This document shows positions 26,211 to 34,390 of a stretch of DNA of 64,000 bases, in pieces (positions within the stretch are counted from its first letter, which is position 1; the number at the start of each line of letters is the position of its first letter). Under the pieces are notes generated by a model. The model saw nothing but the letters and a program-made list of their open reading frames with translations. It was not told where the DNA came from and searched no databases. The stretch spans positions 33,242-97,241 of the forward strand of contig DAAN01000013.1 of assembly GCA_001701135.1 (NCBI GenBank). The letters are read 5' to 3'. A program made the translations under genes and the position numbers. This DNA comes from Bacteroidales bacterium H3. GTDB taxonomy: Bacteria > Bacteroidota > Bacteroidia > Bacteroidales > Muribaculaceae.

Positions 26211-29200
26211 ATGAAAGAACGATTAATCACGCTTTTGGCGGCTGCGACGCTCACGTCGGGGCTGGCAATGGCCAAGATATATTCCGGTGCGGTAATCTCG
26301 TCGAGCGACGGCGAGCCTCTCGCCGGTGCAACCGTAATGGTCAAAGGAACAAGCGTCGGCGTATCGACCGACCTCGACGGCCGATTCGAGATCGATGTGC
26401 CCGATAACGGAAAGTTCCTCGTTGTCAACTATCTGGGCATGGAACCCCAGGAACTCAACGTGCGCACCCTCGACCCCGCCGGCACCACCGTGCGCCTCGA
26501 CGAGAAGCGCACCGCCCTTGAGGAAGTGGTGGTCACCGGTATGGGTGCACGTAAGAAAATCACCGTGACCGGCGCCGTGACCAACGTCAACGTCGAGGAC
26601 ATGAAGCACTCCTCCACCTCCAACCTCTCCAACGCCCTGGCAGGTAACGTGCCGGGTATCATCGCCCGTCAGACCTCAGGTCAGCCCGGTAAGAACAAAT
26701 CGGAGTTCTGGATCCGCGGTATCTCCACCTTCGGTGCCGGCTCGTCGGCCTACATTCTTGTCGACGGTTTCGAACGCGAGAGCATCGACGACCTCAACAT
26801 CGAGGATATCGAGACTTTCACCGTGCTCAAGGACGCCTCCGCCACCGCCATCTACGGTTCAAAGGGTGCAAACGGCGTTGTGCTCATCACCACCAAGCGA
26901 GGCAAGGCATCGAAGCTCAATGTCAACGTGAAGTTCGAGGCCCAGTACAACACCCGCACCAAGATGCCCGAGTTTGTCGACGGCCCCACCTACGCATCGC
27001 TGCTCAACGAGGCCCGCGTGACCCGTTCGGAAGGCGCCTACTTCTCGCCCACAGAGATTGAGCTGTTCAACAACGGTCTCGACCCCGACCTCTATCCCAA
27101 TGTCGACTGGACCGACCTGCTTCTGAAGGATGGCGCCATGAGCTACCGCGTAAACGCCAACATCTCGGGCGGCGGCAGCACCGCACGCTACTACGCTTCG
27201 ATCAGCTACGTCAACGACGAGGGTATGTACAAGACCGACAAGACCCTGCGCGACCGCTACAACACCAATGCCAACTACTCGCGCTGGAACTATCGTCTGA
27301 ACCTCGACATCGACCTCACCAAGACCACCCTGCTGCGCTTAGGTACATCGGGCGACCTCTCGAACCGCAACTTCCCCGGCAACGACACCGACACATGGAG
27401 AAACCTCTTCGGCTTCAACGCCACATCGTCGCCCGTGATGTATTCCGACGGCCGCATACCCCAGAGTGTCGCCACCGGCGACTGGAACCCCTGGGTGGTG
27501 ACCACACAGTGCGGCTACGGTCAGCAGTGGAACAACAATGTGCAGAACAACATCTCCCTTGACCAGGATCTCCGCTTCGTCACTCCCGGTCTGAAGTTCA
27601 GTGCCCGTTTCGGTTACGACACCTACAACACCAACACCATCACCCGCAACAAGCGTCCCGAGCAGTGGCGCGCCACCGGCCGTGACAAGGCCACCGGCGA
27701 GCTCATCTACAACGGCCACACCGAAGCGGCGGAGATGGGTCAGTCGTCTTATGCCACCGGCGAGCGCCGCATCTTCCTCGACATGCTCCTCAACTACGAC
27801 CGCTCTTTCAACAAGGTGCACAATGTAGGCGCCAACGTCAAGTTCACCTACACATCCAACACCATGACCCAGCAGCTCTCCGATGACATCAAGGATGGTA
27901 TCGCCAAGAAGAATGTGGCTCTTGCAGGTCAGATCCTCTATAACTTCGACTACCGCTACTTCGTCGACTTCAACTTCGGTTACAACGGCTCGGAGAACTT
28001 CGCCGACCACCACCGCTTCGGTTTCTTCCCCGCCGTGTCGGCCGCGTGGAACCTCAAGCGCGAGCACTTCATGGACAATGTGACCTGGCTCGACATGTTC
28101 AAGATCCGCTACAGCTGGGGTAAGGTAGGTAACGACAACCTCGGCGATGCCAACGGCAACCAGATCCGCTTCCCCTACCTCTACACCCTCGGAGCTATCG
28201 ACGGCCGCCAGTACAACTTCGGTACCTGGAACACCCCCTCGTCCGACATCTTCTCGAAAGGCTGGCACTATACCTCGCTGGCTTCGCCGCAGGTGACCTG
28301 GGAAGTTGCAAAAAAGCAGGACGTTGGTCTCGACCTTGCTCTGTTCAACAACTCTTTCTCGCTGACCGTTGACTACTTCCACGAGAAACGCGACGGCATC
28401 TTCATGCAGCGTAACTATCTGCCCGCCATCCTCGGTCTGGAATCAGCTCCCTACGCCAACGTAGGCTCCGTGAAATCGGAGGGCTTCGACGGCTTCTTCC
28501 GCTACGAGCAGCGCTTCGGCGAGGTGATGGCCACCCTGCGCGGCAACTTCACCTACTCCAAGAGCACCATCCTCAACTACGACGTGGAGAACAGCACCTA
28601 CCCCTATCAGTATCAGACCGGCTACCGTGTAAATCAGGTGCGCGGTCTCGTGGCCGAGGGTCTTTTCCGCGACTACGACGACATCCGCAACTCTCCCAAG
28701 CAGACCTACGGCTCCGTGATGCCCGGCGATATCAAGTATAAGGATGTCAACGGCGACGGCATTGTCGACGACAACGACATCGTGGCCATCGGCGCTACCT
28801 CAACCCCCAACCTCATCTACGGTGTGGGTCTGTCGGTGCAGTGGCGCGGCTTCGACTTCAACGTCCTCTTTCAGGGCGCAGGCAAATCATCGATGCTCAT
28901 CAACGGCAAGGCTGTCTACGCATTCTCCGAAGGCCGCTGGGGCCAGGTGCTCAAAGGGCTGATGGACGACCGCTATGTCGACGCCCAGACCGCCGCTCTG
29001 CTCGGCATCCCCGCCAACGAGAACACCAACGCCTCTTTCCCCCGTCTGATCTTCAACGACGCCGCCAACGTAGGTTCCGGCGGTACCGACAGCCGCTACA
29101 GCTCGAACAACTACCGCGCCTCGTCCTACTGGCTGCGCGACATCAGCTACTTCCGCCTGAAGAACCTCGAGGTGGGTTACTCGCTCCCCTCCAACTTAAT

Positions 29201-29360
29201 GCAGCGTCTGCACCTCTCCTCGTGCCGCTTCTACTTCCAGGGCACCAACCTGTGCACATGGTCGTCGTTCGACCTCTGGGATCCCGAAATCGGCTCATCC
29301 AACGGCGAGGCCTACCCGCTCACACGTGCTTTCACTCTCGGCGTGCAAATCAACTACTAA
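26211..29360 (+). CDS. SusC/RagA-family TonB-dependent outer-membrane transporter
   Basis: The 1049-residue precursor has a signal peptide, then a carboxypeptidase-regulatory-like domain (about residues 22-95, GAVISSSDGEPLAGATVMVKG). The plug (about 105-240) carries the SusC signature FTVLKDASATAIYGSKGANGV, and a beta-barrel runs to the C-terminus, which ends in an aromatic-rich strand (LTRAFTLGVQINY). It imports oligosaccharides in an energy-dependent way with its SusD partner, encoded 12 bp downstream. Length is typical. Residues alone do not tell the substrate. Confidence 0.97.
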   Translation: MKERLITLLAAATLTSGLAMAKIYSGAVISSSDGEPLAGATVMVKGTSVGVSTDLDGRFEIDVPDNGKFLVVNYLGMEPQELNVRTLDPAGTTVRLDEKRTALEEVVVTGMGARKKITVTGAVTNVNVEDMKHSSTSNLSNALAGNVPGIIARQTSGQPGKNKSEFWIRGISTFGAGSSAYILVDGFERESIDDLNIEDIETFTVLKDASATAIYGSKGANGVVLITTKRGKASKLNVNVKFEAQYNTRTKMPEFVDGPTYASLLNEARVTRSEGAYFSPTEIELFNNGLDPDLYPNVDWTDLLLKDGAMSYRVNANISGGGSTARYYASISYVNDEGMYKTDKTLRDRYNTNANYSRWNYRLNLDIDLTKTTLLRLGTSGDLSNRNFPGNDTDTWRNLFGFNATSSPVMYSDGRIPQSVATGDWNPWVVTTQCGYGQQWNNNVQNNISLDQDLRFVTPGLKFSARFGYDTYNTNTITRNKRPEQWRATGRDKATGELIYNGHTEAAEMGQSSYATGERRIFLDMLLNYDRSFNKVHNVGANVKFTYTSNTMTQQLSDDIKDGIAKKNVALAGQILYNFDYRYFVDFNFGYNGSENFADHHRFGFFPAVSAAWNLKREHFMDNVTWLDMFKIRYSWGKVGNDNLGDANGNQIRFPYLYTLGAIDGRQYNFGTWNTPSSDIFSKGWHYTSLASPQVTWEVAKKQDVGLDLALFNNSFSLTVDYFHEKRDGIFMQRNYLPAILGLESAPYANVGSVKSEGFDGFFRYEQRFGEVMATLRGNFTYSKSTILNYDVENSTYPYQYQTGYRVNQVRGLVAEGLFRDYDDIRNSPKQTYGSVMPGDIKYKDVNGDGIVDDNDIVAIGATSTPNLIYGVGLSVQWRGFDFNVLFQGAGKSSMLINGKAVYAFSEGRWGQVLKGLMDDRYVDAQTAALLGIPANENTNASFPRLIFNDAANVGSGGTDSRYSSNNYRASSYWLRDISYFRLKNLEVGYSLPSNLMQRLHLSSCRFYFQGTNLCTWSSFDLWDPEIGSSNGEAYPLTRAFTLGVQINY

Positions 29361-29372
29361 TCTCCGGCTATC

Positions 29373-31520
29373 ATGAAAAAACATTTATATAAGACTCTGA
29401 TCGCTTCCGCAGGCCTGCTGGCCACAATGGCTGCCTGCGACTCCGATCTCGACTCCGACAAATACTTCGAGGACCGATCCACTCTGGAGTCTGTCTTCAC
29501 CAACGTCGACCAGACCAACCAGTGGCTCTCGCGCGGATACTATTATCTCACCGATTACCTTGTTGACTGCGCCACTAACGAAAACGGCGGCAAGCGCTTC
29601 TGGGTTTATGCCGACGACGTCTATTTCGGCGACCGCGACGGCGACATCACCGGTACGGCTGCCGGCGGCGACTCCTGGGGTAACTTCCACCAGGGTCTCT
29701 ATGACGAAAACTACGGCGCCGGCTACTGGGAGCAGGCCTACAAGGGTATCTTCCAGGCTTCGGTCTTCATCCACAATGTCGACCGAAACACCCAGCTCAC
29801 CGAGGCAGAGCGCCTCGACATGAAGGGTCAGGCCCGCTTCCTGCGCGCCTACTGCTACTGGATGCTCCTGCGCCACTACGGTCCCGTGCCCATCCTCCCC
29901 GACGAGGGTGCCGACTACACCAAGGACTATGAGGAGCTGTCGTATCCCCGCCGCCCCTACGAGGAGGTGGCTCAGTTCATCGCTTCCGAAATGCTCCAGG
30001 CCTCCAGCGAACTCCAGACATGGAGCCGCTTCTGGGGCAACTCAGCTGCCACCGATGTGTGCCGCCCCACCAAGGGTGCCGCTCTGGCAGTGCGCGCTCT
30101 GGCCTACGTATTCGCCGCATCGCCCCTTGCCAACGGCCAGCTTGCCAACGGCGAGCATGAGGGCGTGGTGACCGACGCCTTCGCCAAAAATTTCCGTAAC
30201 CGCGACGGCGAGGCTCTGCTGGGTCTCAACTACGACGAATCGAAATGGGCACGTGCCGCCGCCGCTCTGCGCGACGTGATCGAGTGCCCCGCCAACTACG
30301 AGCTTTTCCACATGGGTGTGCAGACTATCGACAACAAGACCGCCGGCTATCCCAAGACCATCACCCCCTTCAAGGATGGTGACTTCTCGGAAAAGAACTG
30401 GCCCGACGGCTATGCCGACATCGACCCCTACCTCTCCTACCGCGACCTCTTCAACAGCGTGGCCGAGGTCAACTGCGCCGAGGTGATCTTCACCCGCGGC
30501 TATGTGGCCGGCTCTAATGACATGGGCTACCGCCACGGCACTGTCGACGGCTTCGTGCCTCACCAGCTCCCCGCCACCATGAACGGCTTCAACTCGCACG
30601 GCATGACCCAGAAGATGGTCGACGCCTATTACATGAAGGATGGTTCCAACGCTCCCGGCGCCAACAGCGAATGGGGTCGCGGCGACGGCACAGCCCGTCC
30701 CACCGGCTTCACCACCAACGCCCGCGGCAAATATCCCTACACCAAGTATCCCCCGCTGGGTCAGGATGTGTCGATGCAGTATGCCAACCGCGAACCCCGC
30801 TTCTATGCTTCTGTTGGTTTCAACGGTTCATACTGGTGGAACCAGAGCCAGAATGTGTCGAACCACTATCAGCAGATTTTCTACTACCGCGGCGGTGGCA
30901 ACGGCTACACCAACAACTGCTACCACCTGCGCAACGGCATCGGCATGAAGAAATGGATTCACCCCGAAGATTTCCGCGACGTGCGCTCGGGTAGCGACTA
31001 TGCCGACATCAAGCACCACTGGGAACCCGCCATCCGCTATGCCGACATCCTGCTCCTCTACGCAGAGTGCATCAACGAGCTTAACGGATCCTACACCTAC
31101 AGCAACTACAACAACACCGAGACTTACACTCTCTCACGCGACATCAACGAAATCAAGCGCGGCATTCGCCCCGTGCGCATCCGCGGCGGTGTGCCCGACT
31201 TCAAGCCCGAAGTCTACGCCTCGCAGAGCGAATGCCGCAAGAGCATCAAGCGCGAGCGCATGATCGAGCTGGTCAGCGAGGGTAAGCGCTACTACGACCT
31301 GCGCCGCTGGATGGACGCTCCCGTCGAAGAGAATATCCCCGTCTATGGCTGCAACGTGCTCATGACGGCCAAGCAGCGCGATGCCTTCCAGGAAGTTGTA
31401 CCCTGCTATGCTCTCCCGACCACTTTCACCGACAAGATGTATTTCTGGCCCATCTCCTTCTCCGAGCTCAAGCGCAACCGCAACCTCGTGCAGGCTCCCG
31501 GCTGGAAACTGCAGGACTAA
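29373..31520 (+). CDS. SusD/RagB-family surface nutrient-binding lipoprotein
   Basis: The 715-residue precursor has a lipobox ending in Cys at about residue 22 (TMAACDSDLDSD, with acidic residues after the Cys). The helical TPR-like SusD fold is evident from ERLDMKGQARFLRAYCYWMLLRHYGPVPI near residue 150. The C-terminal part has the typical segment IRYADILLLYAECINELNG and IKRERMIELVSEGKRYYDLRRW. SusD forms the lid over SusC and captures glycan. At over 700 residues it is longer than the classic SusD (about 550), which is common for larger or branched substrates (inference). Confidence 0.96.
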   Translation: MKKHLYKTLIASAGLLATMAACDSDLDSDKYFEDRSTLESVFTNVDQTNQWLSRGYYYLTDYLVDCATNENGGKRFWVYADDVYFGDRDGDITGTAAGGDSWGNFHQGLYDENYGAGYWEQAYKGIFQASVFIHNVDRNTQLTEAERLDMKGQARFLRAYCYWMLLRHYGPVPILPDEGADYTKDYEELSYPRRPYEEVAQFIASEMLQASSELQTWSRFWGNSAATDVCRPTKGAALAVRALAYVFAASPLANGQLANGEHEGVVTDAFAKNFRNRDGEALLGLNYDESKWARAAAALRDVIECPANYELFHMGVQTIDNKTAGYPKTITPFKDGDFSEKNWPDGYADIDPYLSYRDLFNSVAEVNCAEVIFTRGYVAGSNDMGYRHGTVDGFVPHQLPATMNGFNSHGMTQKMVDAYYMKDGSNAPGANSEWGRGDGTARPTGFTTNARGKYPYTKYPPLGQDVSMQYANREPRFYASVGFNGSYWWNQSQNVSNHYQQIFYYRGGGNGYTNNCYHLRNGIGMKKWIHPEDFRDVRSGSDYADIKHHWEPAIRYADILLLYAECINELNGSYTYSNYNNTETYTLSRDINEIKRGIRPVRIRGGVPDFKPEVYASQSECRKSIKRERMIELVSEGKRYYDLRRWMDAPVEENIPVYGCNVLMTAKQRDAFQEVVPCYALPTTFTDKMYFWPISFSELKRNRNLVQAPGWKLQD

Positions 31521-31559
31521 TTCAAAATTTGTACACAACTCATAACCGAGTACACTATT

Positions 31560-32603
31560 ATGTCAAAGACCAAATCAATACTGACTGCCTGCGTGCTTGC
31601 CGCATCCGCCATGTCGCTCATGTCGTCGTGCAACGATGACTGGAAGGATGAGCAGTACGTACAATATATCAGCTTCAAGGCGCCTATCGACGACAGCTGG
31701 CCCCGCACCGGCGTCACCACCGTCTACGTGCCTTTCACCCGCCTCAACGACGACGGCACTCCCCGCTACGGCGCCGAAGGCGAGTCGAGCTATCAGCTCC
31801 CCGTGCTCGTGGCCGGCTCAACCGACAACGAGAATGACCTCAATGTCAACATCGCCCACAGCGACACGCTCCCCATCCTCAACTACGAGCGCTTCGGTAC
31901 CCGCGAAGAGCTTTATTACAAGGATATGAGCGAATACGCAACTGTGCCCACCTCGATCTTTATCCCCAAGGGGCAGAACAAGGCGCTGCTCGACATCCGA
32001 ATGCACTTCCAGAACCTCGACATGCGCGACCGCTATGTGCTCCCGCTGACCATCGCTCCGGGTGAAGGCTATCAGCGCAATCCCCGCAAGAACTATGCCA
32101 CCGCCATGCTCCGCATCTACCCCTACAACAATTATTCGGGTAACTTCCAGGCGAGCAACACACAGTTCTTCATCGTCGACGCCAACAATCCCGACAATGA
32201 GCCGGGTGCTATGTCGACCGTAATGAGCTACGCTGTGGATGACAACACCTGCTTCATCTATGCCGGTAAGTTCTCCGAACTTTCCATGGACCGTCATCCC
32301 TACAAGATCTATTTACACTTCAACGCCATCGACGACAACCACGGTACGATCACCATGGACGCCGAAGATCCTGACATCAACTTCGTGCAGAACAAAGTCG
32401 CACGCTATCAGATCGTCTGGACTCAGGACCAGGTGCAGGACTTCCTGAAATACTACAACGTGATCCTCACCGACATCGACTACAACTTCGACGACATCAC
32501 CACCTCGCCCGGACGCATCATCACCTACAACGTGCGCGGCGGCATGACGATGCAGCGCAGACTCAACATGCAGAAGCCCGTCGAGGACCAGATCGAATTC
32601 TAA
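31560..32603 (+). CDS. SusE-position surface lipoprotein with DUF4973/DUF4361-like architecture
   Basis: The 347-residue precursor carries a lipobox with Cys at about residue 24 (SLMSSCNDDWKDEQ) and acidic residues right after it, suggesting surface display. An N-terminal Ig-like domain (about 30-185, VQYISFKAPI, TTVYVPFTRLNDDG) precedes a C-terminal domain ending in FDDITTSPGRIITYNVRGGMTMQR. This layout is typical of small lipoproteins encoded just after SusD, assigned to DUFs such as DUF4973 and DUF4361 from memory; the exact family number is uncertain. It is the last gene of the operon and is followed by a strong hairpin. Confidence 0.7.
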   Translation: MSKTKSILTACVLAASAMSLMSSCNDDWKDEQYVQYISFKAPIDDSWPRTGVTTVYVPFTRLNDDGTPRYGAEGESSYQLPVLVAGSTDNENDLNVNIAHSDTLPILNYERFGTREELYYKDMSEYATVPTSIFIPKGQNKALLDIRMHFQNLDMRDRYVLPLTIAPGEGYQRNPRKNYATAMLRIYPYNNYSGNFQASNTQFFIVDANNPDNEPGAMSTVMSYAVDDNTCFIYAGKFSELSMDRHPYKIYLHFNAIDDNHGTITMDAEDPDINFVQNKVARYQIVWTQDQVQDFLKYYNVILTDIDYNFDDITTSPGRIITYNVRGGMTMQRRLNMQKPVEDQIEF

Positions 32604-32647
32604 TCCCCTCCCTCAGGCTGCTTCAGCCTTACACCCCTGATACAACC

Positions 32648-32678
32648 AAACCGCAGACTTCCCGCAAGTCTGCGGTTT
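32648..32678 (+). terminator. Hairpin terminator of the SusC/D operon
   Basis: A perfect 13-bp stem (AAACCGCAGACTT / AAGTCTGCGGTTT) with a five-base loop lies 45 bp after the last stop. The downstream T content is modest (GCTTGCATTT). Confidence 0.75.
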
Positions 32679-32777
32679 GCTTGCATTTAATCCCCCAAAA
32701 TTTTTTATTAAATAAATTACGCCAGCTTGTGAGGCGGCTTGTGGAACGGCAGATTGTGTGGCGGCAGATTGTGGGGC

Positions 32778-32795
32778 GGCGGCTTTCCTGCCGCC
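32778..32795 (-). repeat. Dispersed hairpin repeat, copy 4 (inverted)
   Basis: On the minus strand it is GGCGGCAGGAAAGCCGCC: a 6-bp stem with an A/A mismatch next to the GGAA loop. Its minus-strand tail contains three CCACAA-like units. Confidence 0.8.
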
Positions 32796-32845
32796 GTTTC
32801 ATAAAAACCAGAAACCACATCTTTTATAAACAAGTTTTATAAACA

Positions 32846-32863
32846 GGCGGCTGGAAAGCCGCC
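32846..32863 (+). repeat. Dispersed hairpin repeat, copy 5
   Basis: The core is identical to copies 1 and 3, with a CCCCACAATCAGCC tail. Confidence 0.85.
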
Positions 32864-32930
32864 TCCCCACAATCAGCCTCCCGCCTGCTTATTCAGACAT
32901 ATTTAAGTTGTGGAGAGGCTTATATGGGGC

Positions 32931-32948
32931 GGCGGCTTTCTTGCCGCC
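32931..32948 (-). repeat. Dispersed hairpin repeat, copy 6 (inverted)
   Basis: On the minus strand it is GGCGGCAAGAAAGCCGCC: a 6-bp stem with loop AAGAAA, the most diverged loop. The minus-strand tail includes CTCTCCACAACTT. Confidence 0.75.
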
Positions 32949-33034
32949 GTTCACCAACCTCCGTGTTTTTCAGCAGTTCATTAAATCATAGTGAAAAAAC
33001 GGGGGAAAGAGACGGGAATGCGGGATTTTTTTCG

Positions 33035-33042
33035 TAATTTTG
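33035..33042 (+). promoter_or_regulatory. Candidate -7 box for pyrE
   Basis: TAATTTTG lies 27 bp before the pyrE ATG and fits TAnnTTTG. No clear -33 element is seen. Confidence 0.5.
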
Positions 33043-33069
33043 CGCTCTGATACAGAAAACTACTTCAAC

Positions 33070-33720
33070 ATGAAAAAACTCGAGCACCTTCTCGCTGAAA
33101 AGCTGCTGAATATCAGCGCTATCAAGCTGCAGCCCGATATGCCTTTCACCTGGGCTTCGGGCTGGAACTCCCCCATATACACCGACAACCGCAAGACGCT
33201 TTCCTATCCCGAGATCCGCACTTTCATCAAGACTGAGCTGTGCCGCCTGATTATGGAGAACTTTGAGCGCCCCGACGCTGTGGCCGGTGTGGCTACAGGC
33301 GCTATCGCTCAGGGTGCCCTCGTTGCCGACAACATGGGTCTGCCCTATGTGTATGTGCGTTCGGCTCCCAAGGACCACGGTCTGGAGAATCTTATCGAGG
33401 GTAACCTCTCGCTGGGTCAGAAGGTGATCGTGATCGAGGATCTTGTCTCCACCGGCAAAAGCTCGCTGAAAGCCGCCGAGGCTATCCGCCAGAGCGGTGC
33501 CGAGGTGATCGGCATGGTGGCGATGTTTACCTACGGTTTCCCTCAGGCCGATGAGGCTTTCAAGGAGGCCGGTATCAAGCTGATGACTCTGTCGAACTAC
33601 AACGCGCTGCTCGAGGCTGCGCTCCGCACCGGCTTCATCGCCGACAAGGATGTGGAGACTCTGCGCCAGTGGCGCCAGGATCCCGCCAACTGGGTGCCCG
33701 ACATCAAGAAACAGGACTGA
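33070..33720 (+). CDS. pyrE: Orotate phosphoribosyltransferase
   Basis: PyrE joins orotate to PRPP to give OMP in pyrimidine synthesis. The 216-residue protein has the PRPP-binding signature VIVIEDLVSTGKSS and the family segments FTWASGWNSPIYTDNRK and GVATGAIAQGALVAD. The ATG at 33070 (MKKLEHLLAEKLL) is chosen; the frame extends 30 bp upstream but that would overlap the -7 box. It is followed 46 bp later by an SRPBCC protein, probably co-transcribed. Confidence 0.96.
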   Translation: MKKLEHLLAEKLLNISAIKLQPDMPFTWASGWNSPIYTDNRKTLSYPEIRTFIKTELCRLIMENFERPDAVAGVATGAIAQGALVADNMGLPYVYVRSAPKDHGLENLIEGNLSLGQKVIVIEDLVSTGKSSLKAAEAIRQSGAEVIGMVAMFTYGFPQADEAFKEAGIKLMTLSNYNALLEAALRTGFIADKDVETLRQWRQDPANWVPDIKKQD

Positions 33721-33766
33721 GCGCGTCGCCGCCCCCGTCAGTAACGTAAATTATCAGATCAATCAA

Positions 33767-34207
33767 ATGTCGACTTATGCAAGCAAGCCTGCGGCAGTGA
33801 GCCGCAGCGCCGAGGATATTTTCGCACGTTTCAGCGACATGACGCGTCTGCAGGAGCAGCTCGACCGGCTCCCCGCCGATCAGCGCGCCAAGGTGGGCGA
33901 AGTGGAGTTCACCCCCGACTCGATGAAGATTTCCACGCCCCAGGTGGGCGACATCAAATTCGTGATTCTGCGCCGCGAGGCTCCCGCGACTGCCGAGGGC
34001 ACGCCGGGCAAGGTGGTTTTCGGCACGGAGTCGTCGCCGGTGCCCCTGACCATGGAGGTCGACATAACGCCCGTTGACGTGGCTTCGTGCTCGGTGACGA
34101 CGCAGATCGATGTGGAGCTGCCTGTGTTTGCCCGCGCTATTGTGGGGCCGCAGCTTCAGAAGGCCGCCGACCGCTTCGGCGAGCTTATCTCGGGGCTGGC
34201 CATGTGA
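33767..34207 (+). CDS. SRPBCC/START-like fold protein
   Basis: The 146-residue cytoplasmic protein starts at the ATG at 33767 (MSTYASKPAAVSRSAEDIFARFSDM). The opening strand followed by an 'AEDIFARFSDM' helix, then beta-rich middle and a long C-terminal amphipathic helix (VGPQLQKAADRFGELISGLAM), fits the SRPBCC (Bet v1/START-like) ligand-binding fold. The same pairing with pyrE is common in Bacteroidales as far as I recall. Its ligand is unknown. The reading frame is open further upstream into pyrE, but those starts overlap pyrE and are not used. Confidence 0.7.
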   Translation: MSTYASKPAAVSRSAEDIFARFSDMTRLQEQLDRLPADQRAKVGEVEFTPDSMKISTPQVGDIKFVILRREAPATAEGTPGKVVFGTESSPVPLTMEVDITPVDVASCSVTTQIDVELPVFARAIVGPQLQKAADRFGELISGLAM

Positions 34208-34229
34208 GTGAGGCCGGCGGCTGGATTAC

Positions 34230-34247
34230 GGCGGCTGGAAAGCCGCC
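34230..34247 (+). repeat. Dispersed hairpin repeat, copy 7
   Basis: The core is identical to copies 1, 3 and 5. A partial left-arm copy (GGCGGCTGGA) lies 14 bp upstream, and the tail has CCCCACAGGCC and later ACCACAAGCC units. It starts 22 bp after the SRPBCC stop. Confidence 0.85.
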
Positions 34248-34320
34248 GCCCCACAGGCCTCAACGCAGCCTTTACCACAAGCCTCCACGCAGACTTCTAT
34301 ACAGCCCCGGTGAATCAATA

Positions 34321-34372
34321 ACAACGGGCCTGCTGAATGCCAAAGGGTTTTCAGCAGGCCTGTTGTTTTTTT
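34321..34372 (+). terminator. Rho-independent terminator after pyrE-SRPBCC
   Basis: A 17-bp stem (34321-34337 with 34350-34366, one G-T wobble) with a 12-base loop is followed by a T run to 34372. This is the strongest intrinsic terminator in the window. Confidence 0.9.
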
Positions 34373-34390
34373 AGGGATTTTATTTGCAAT

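Larger units (their letters stand above)
32679..33034. other. Gene-free spacer filled with a composite hairpin-repeat block
   Basis: No coding region is visible. It contains three hairpins of the dispersed family in alternating orientation (minus, plus, minus). Between them are iterated GGCAGATTGTGTGGC-like units (about 32746-32777) and two tandem TTTTATAAACAAG-like units before the middle hairpin (32822-32846). Confidence 0.75.

Noticed and set aside
32721-32960. Possible CRISPR array
   Set aside because: Repeats are palindromic cores in alternating orientation with unequal spacing and no cas genes nearby.
33650-33766. Upstream extension of the SRPBCC protein into pyrE
   Set aside because: The extra residues overlap pyrE out of frame and do not look like protein sequence of the family; the ATG at 33767 fits.
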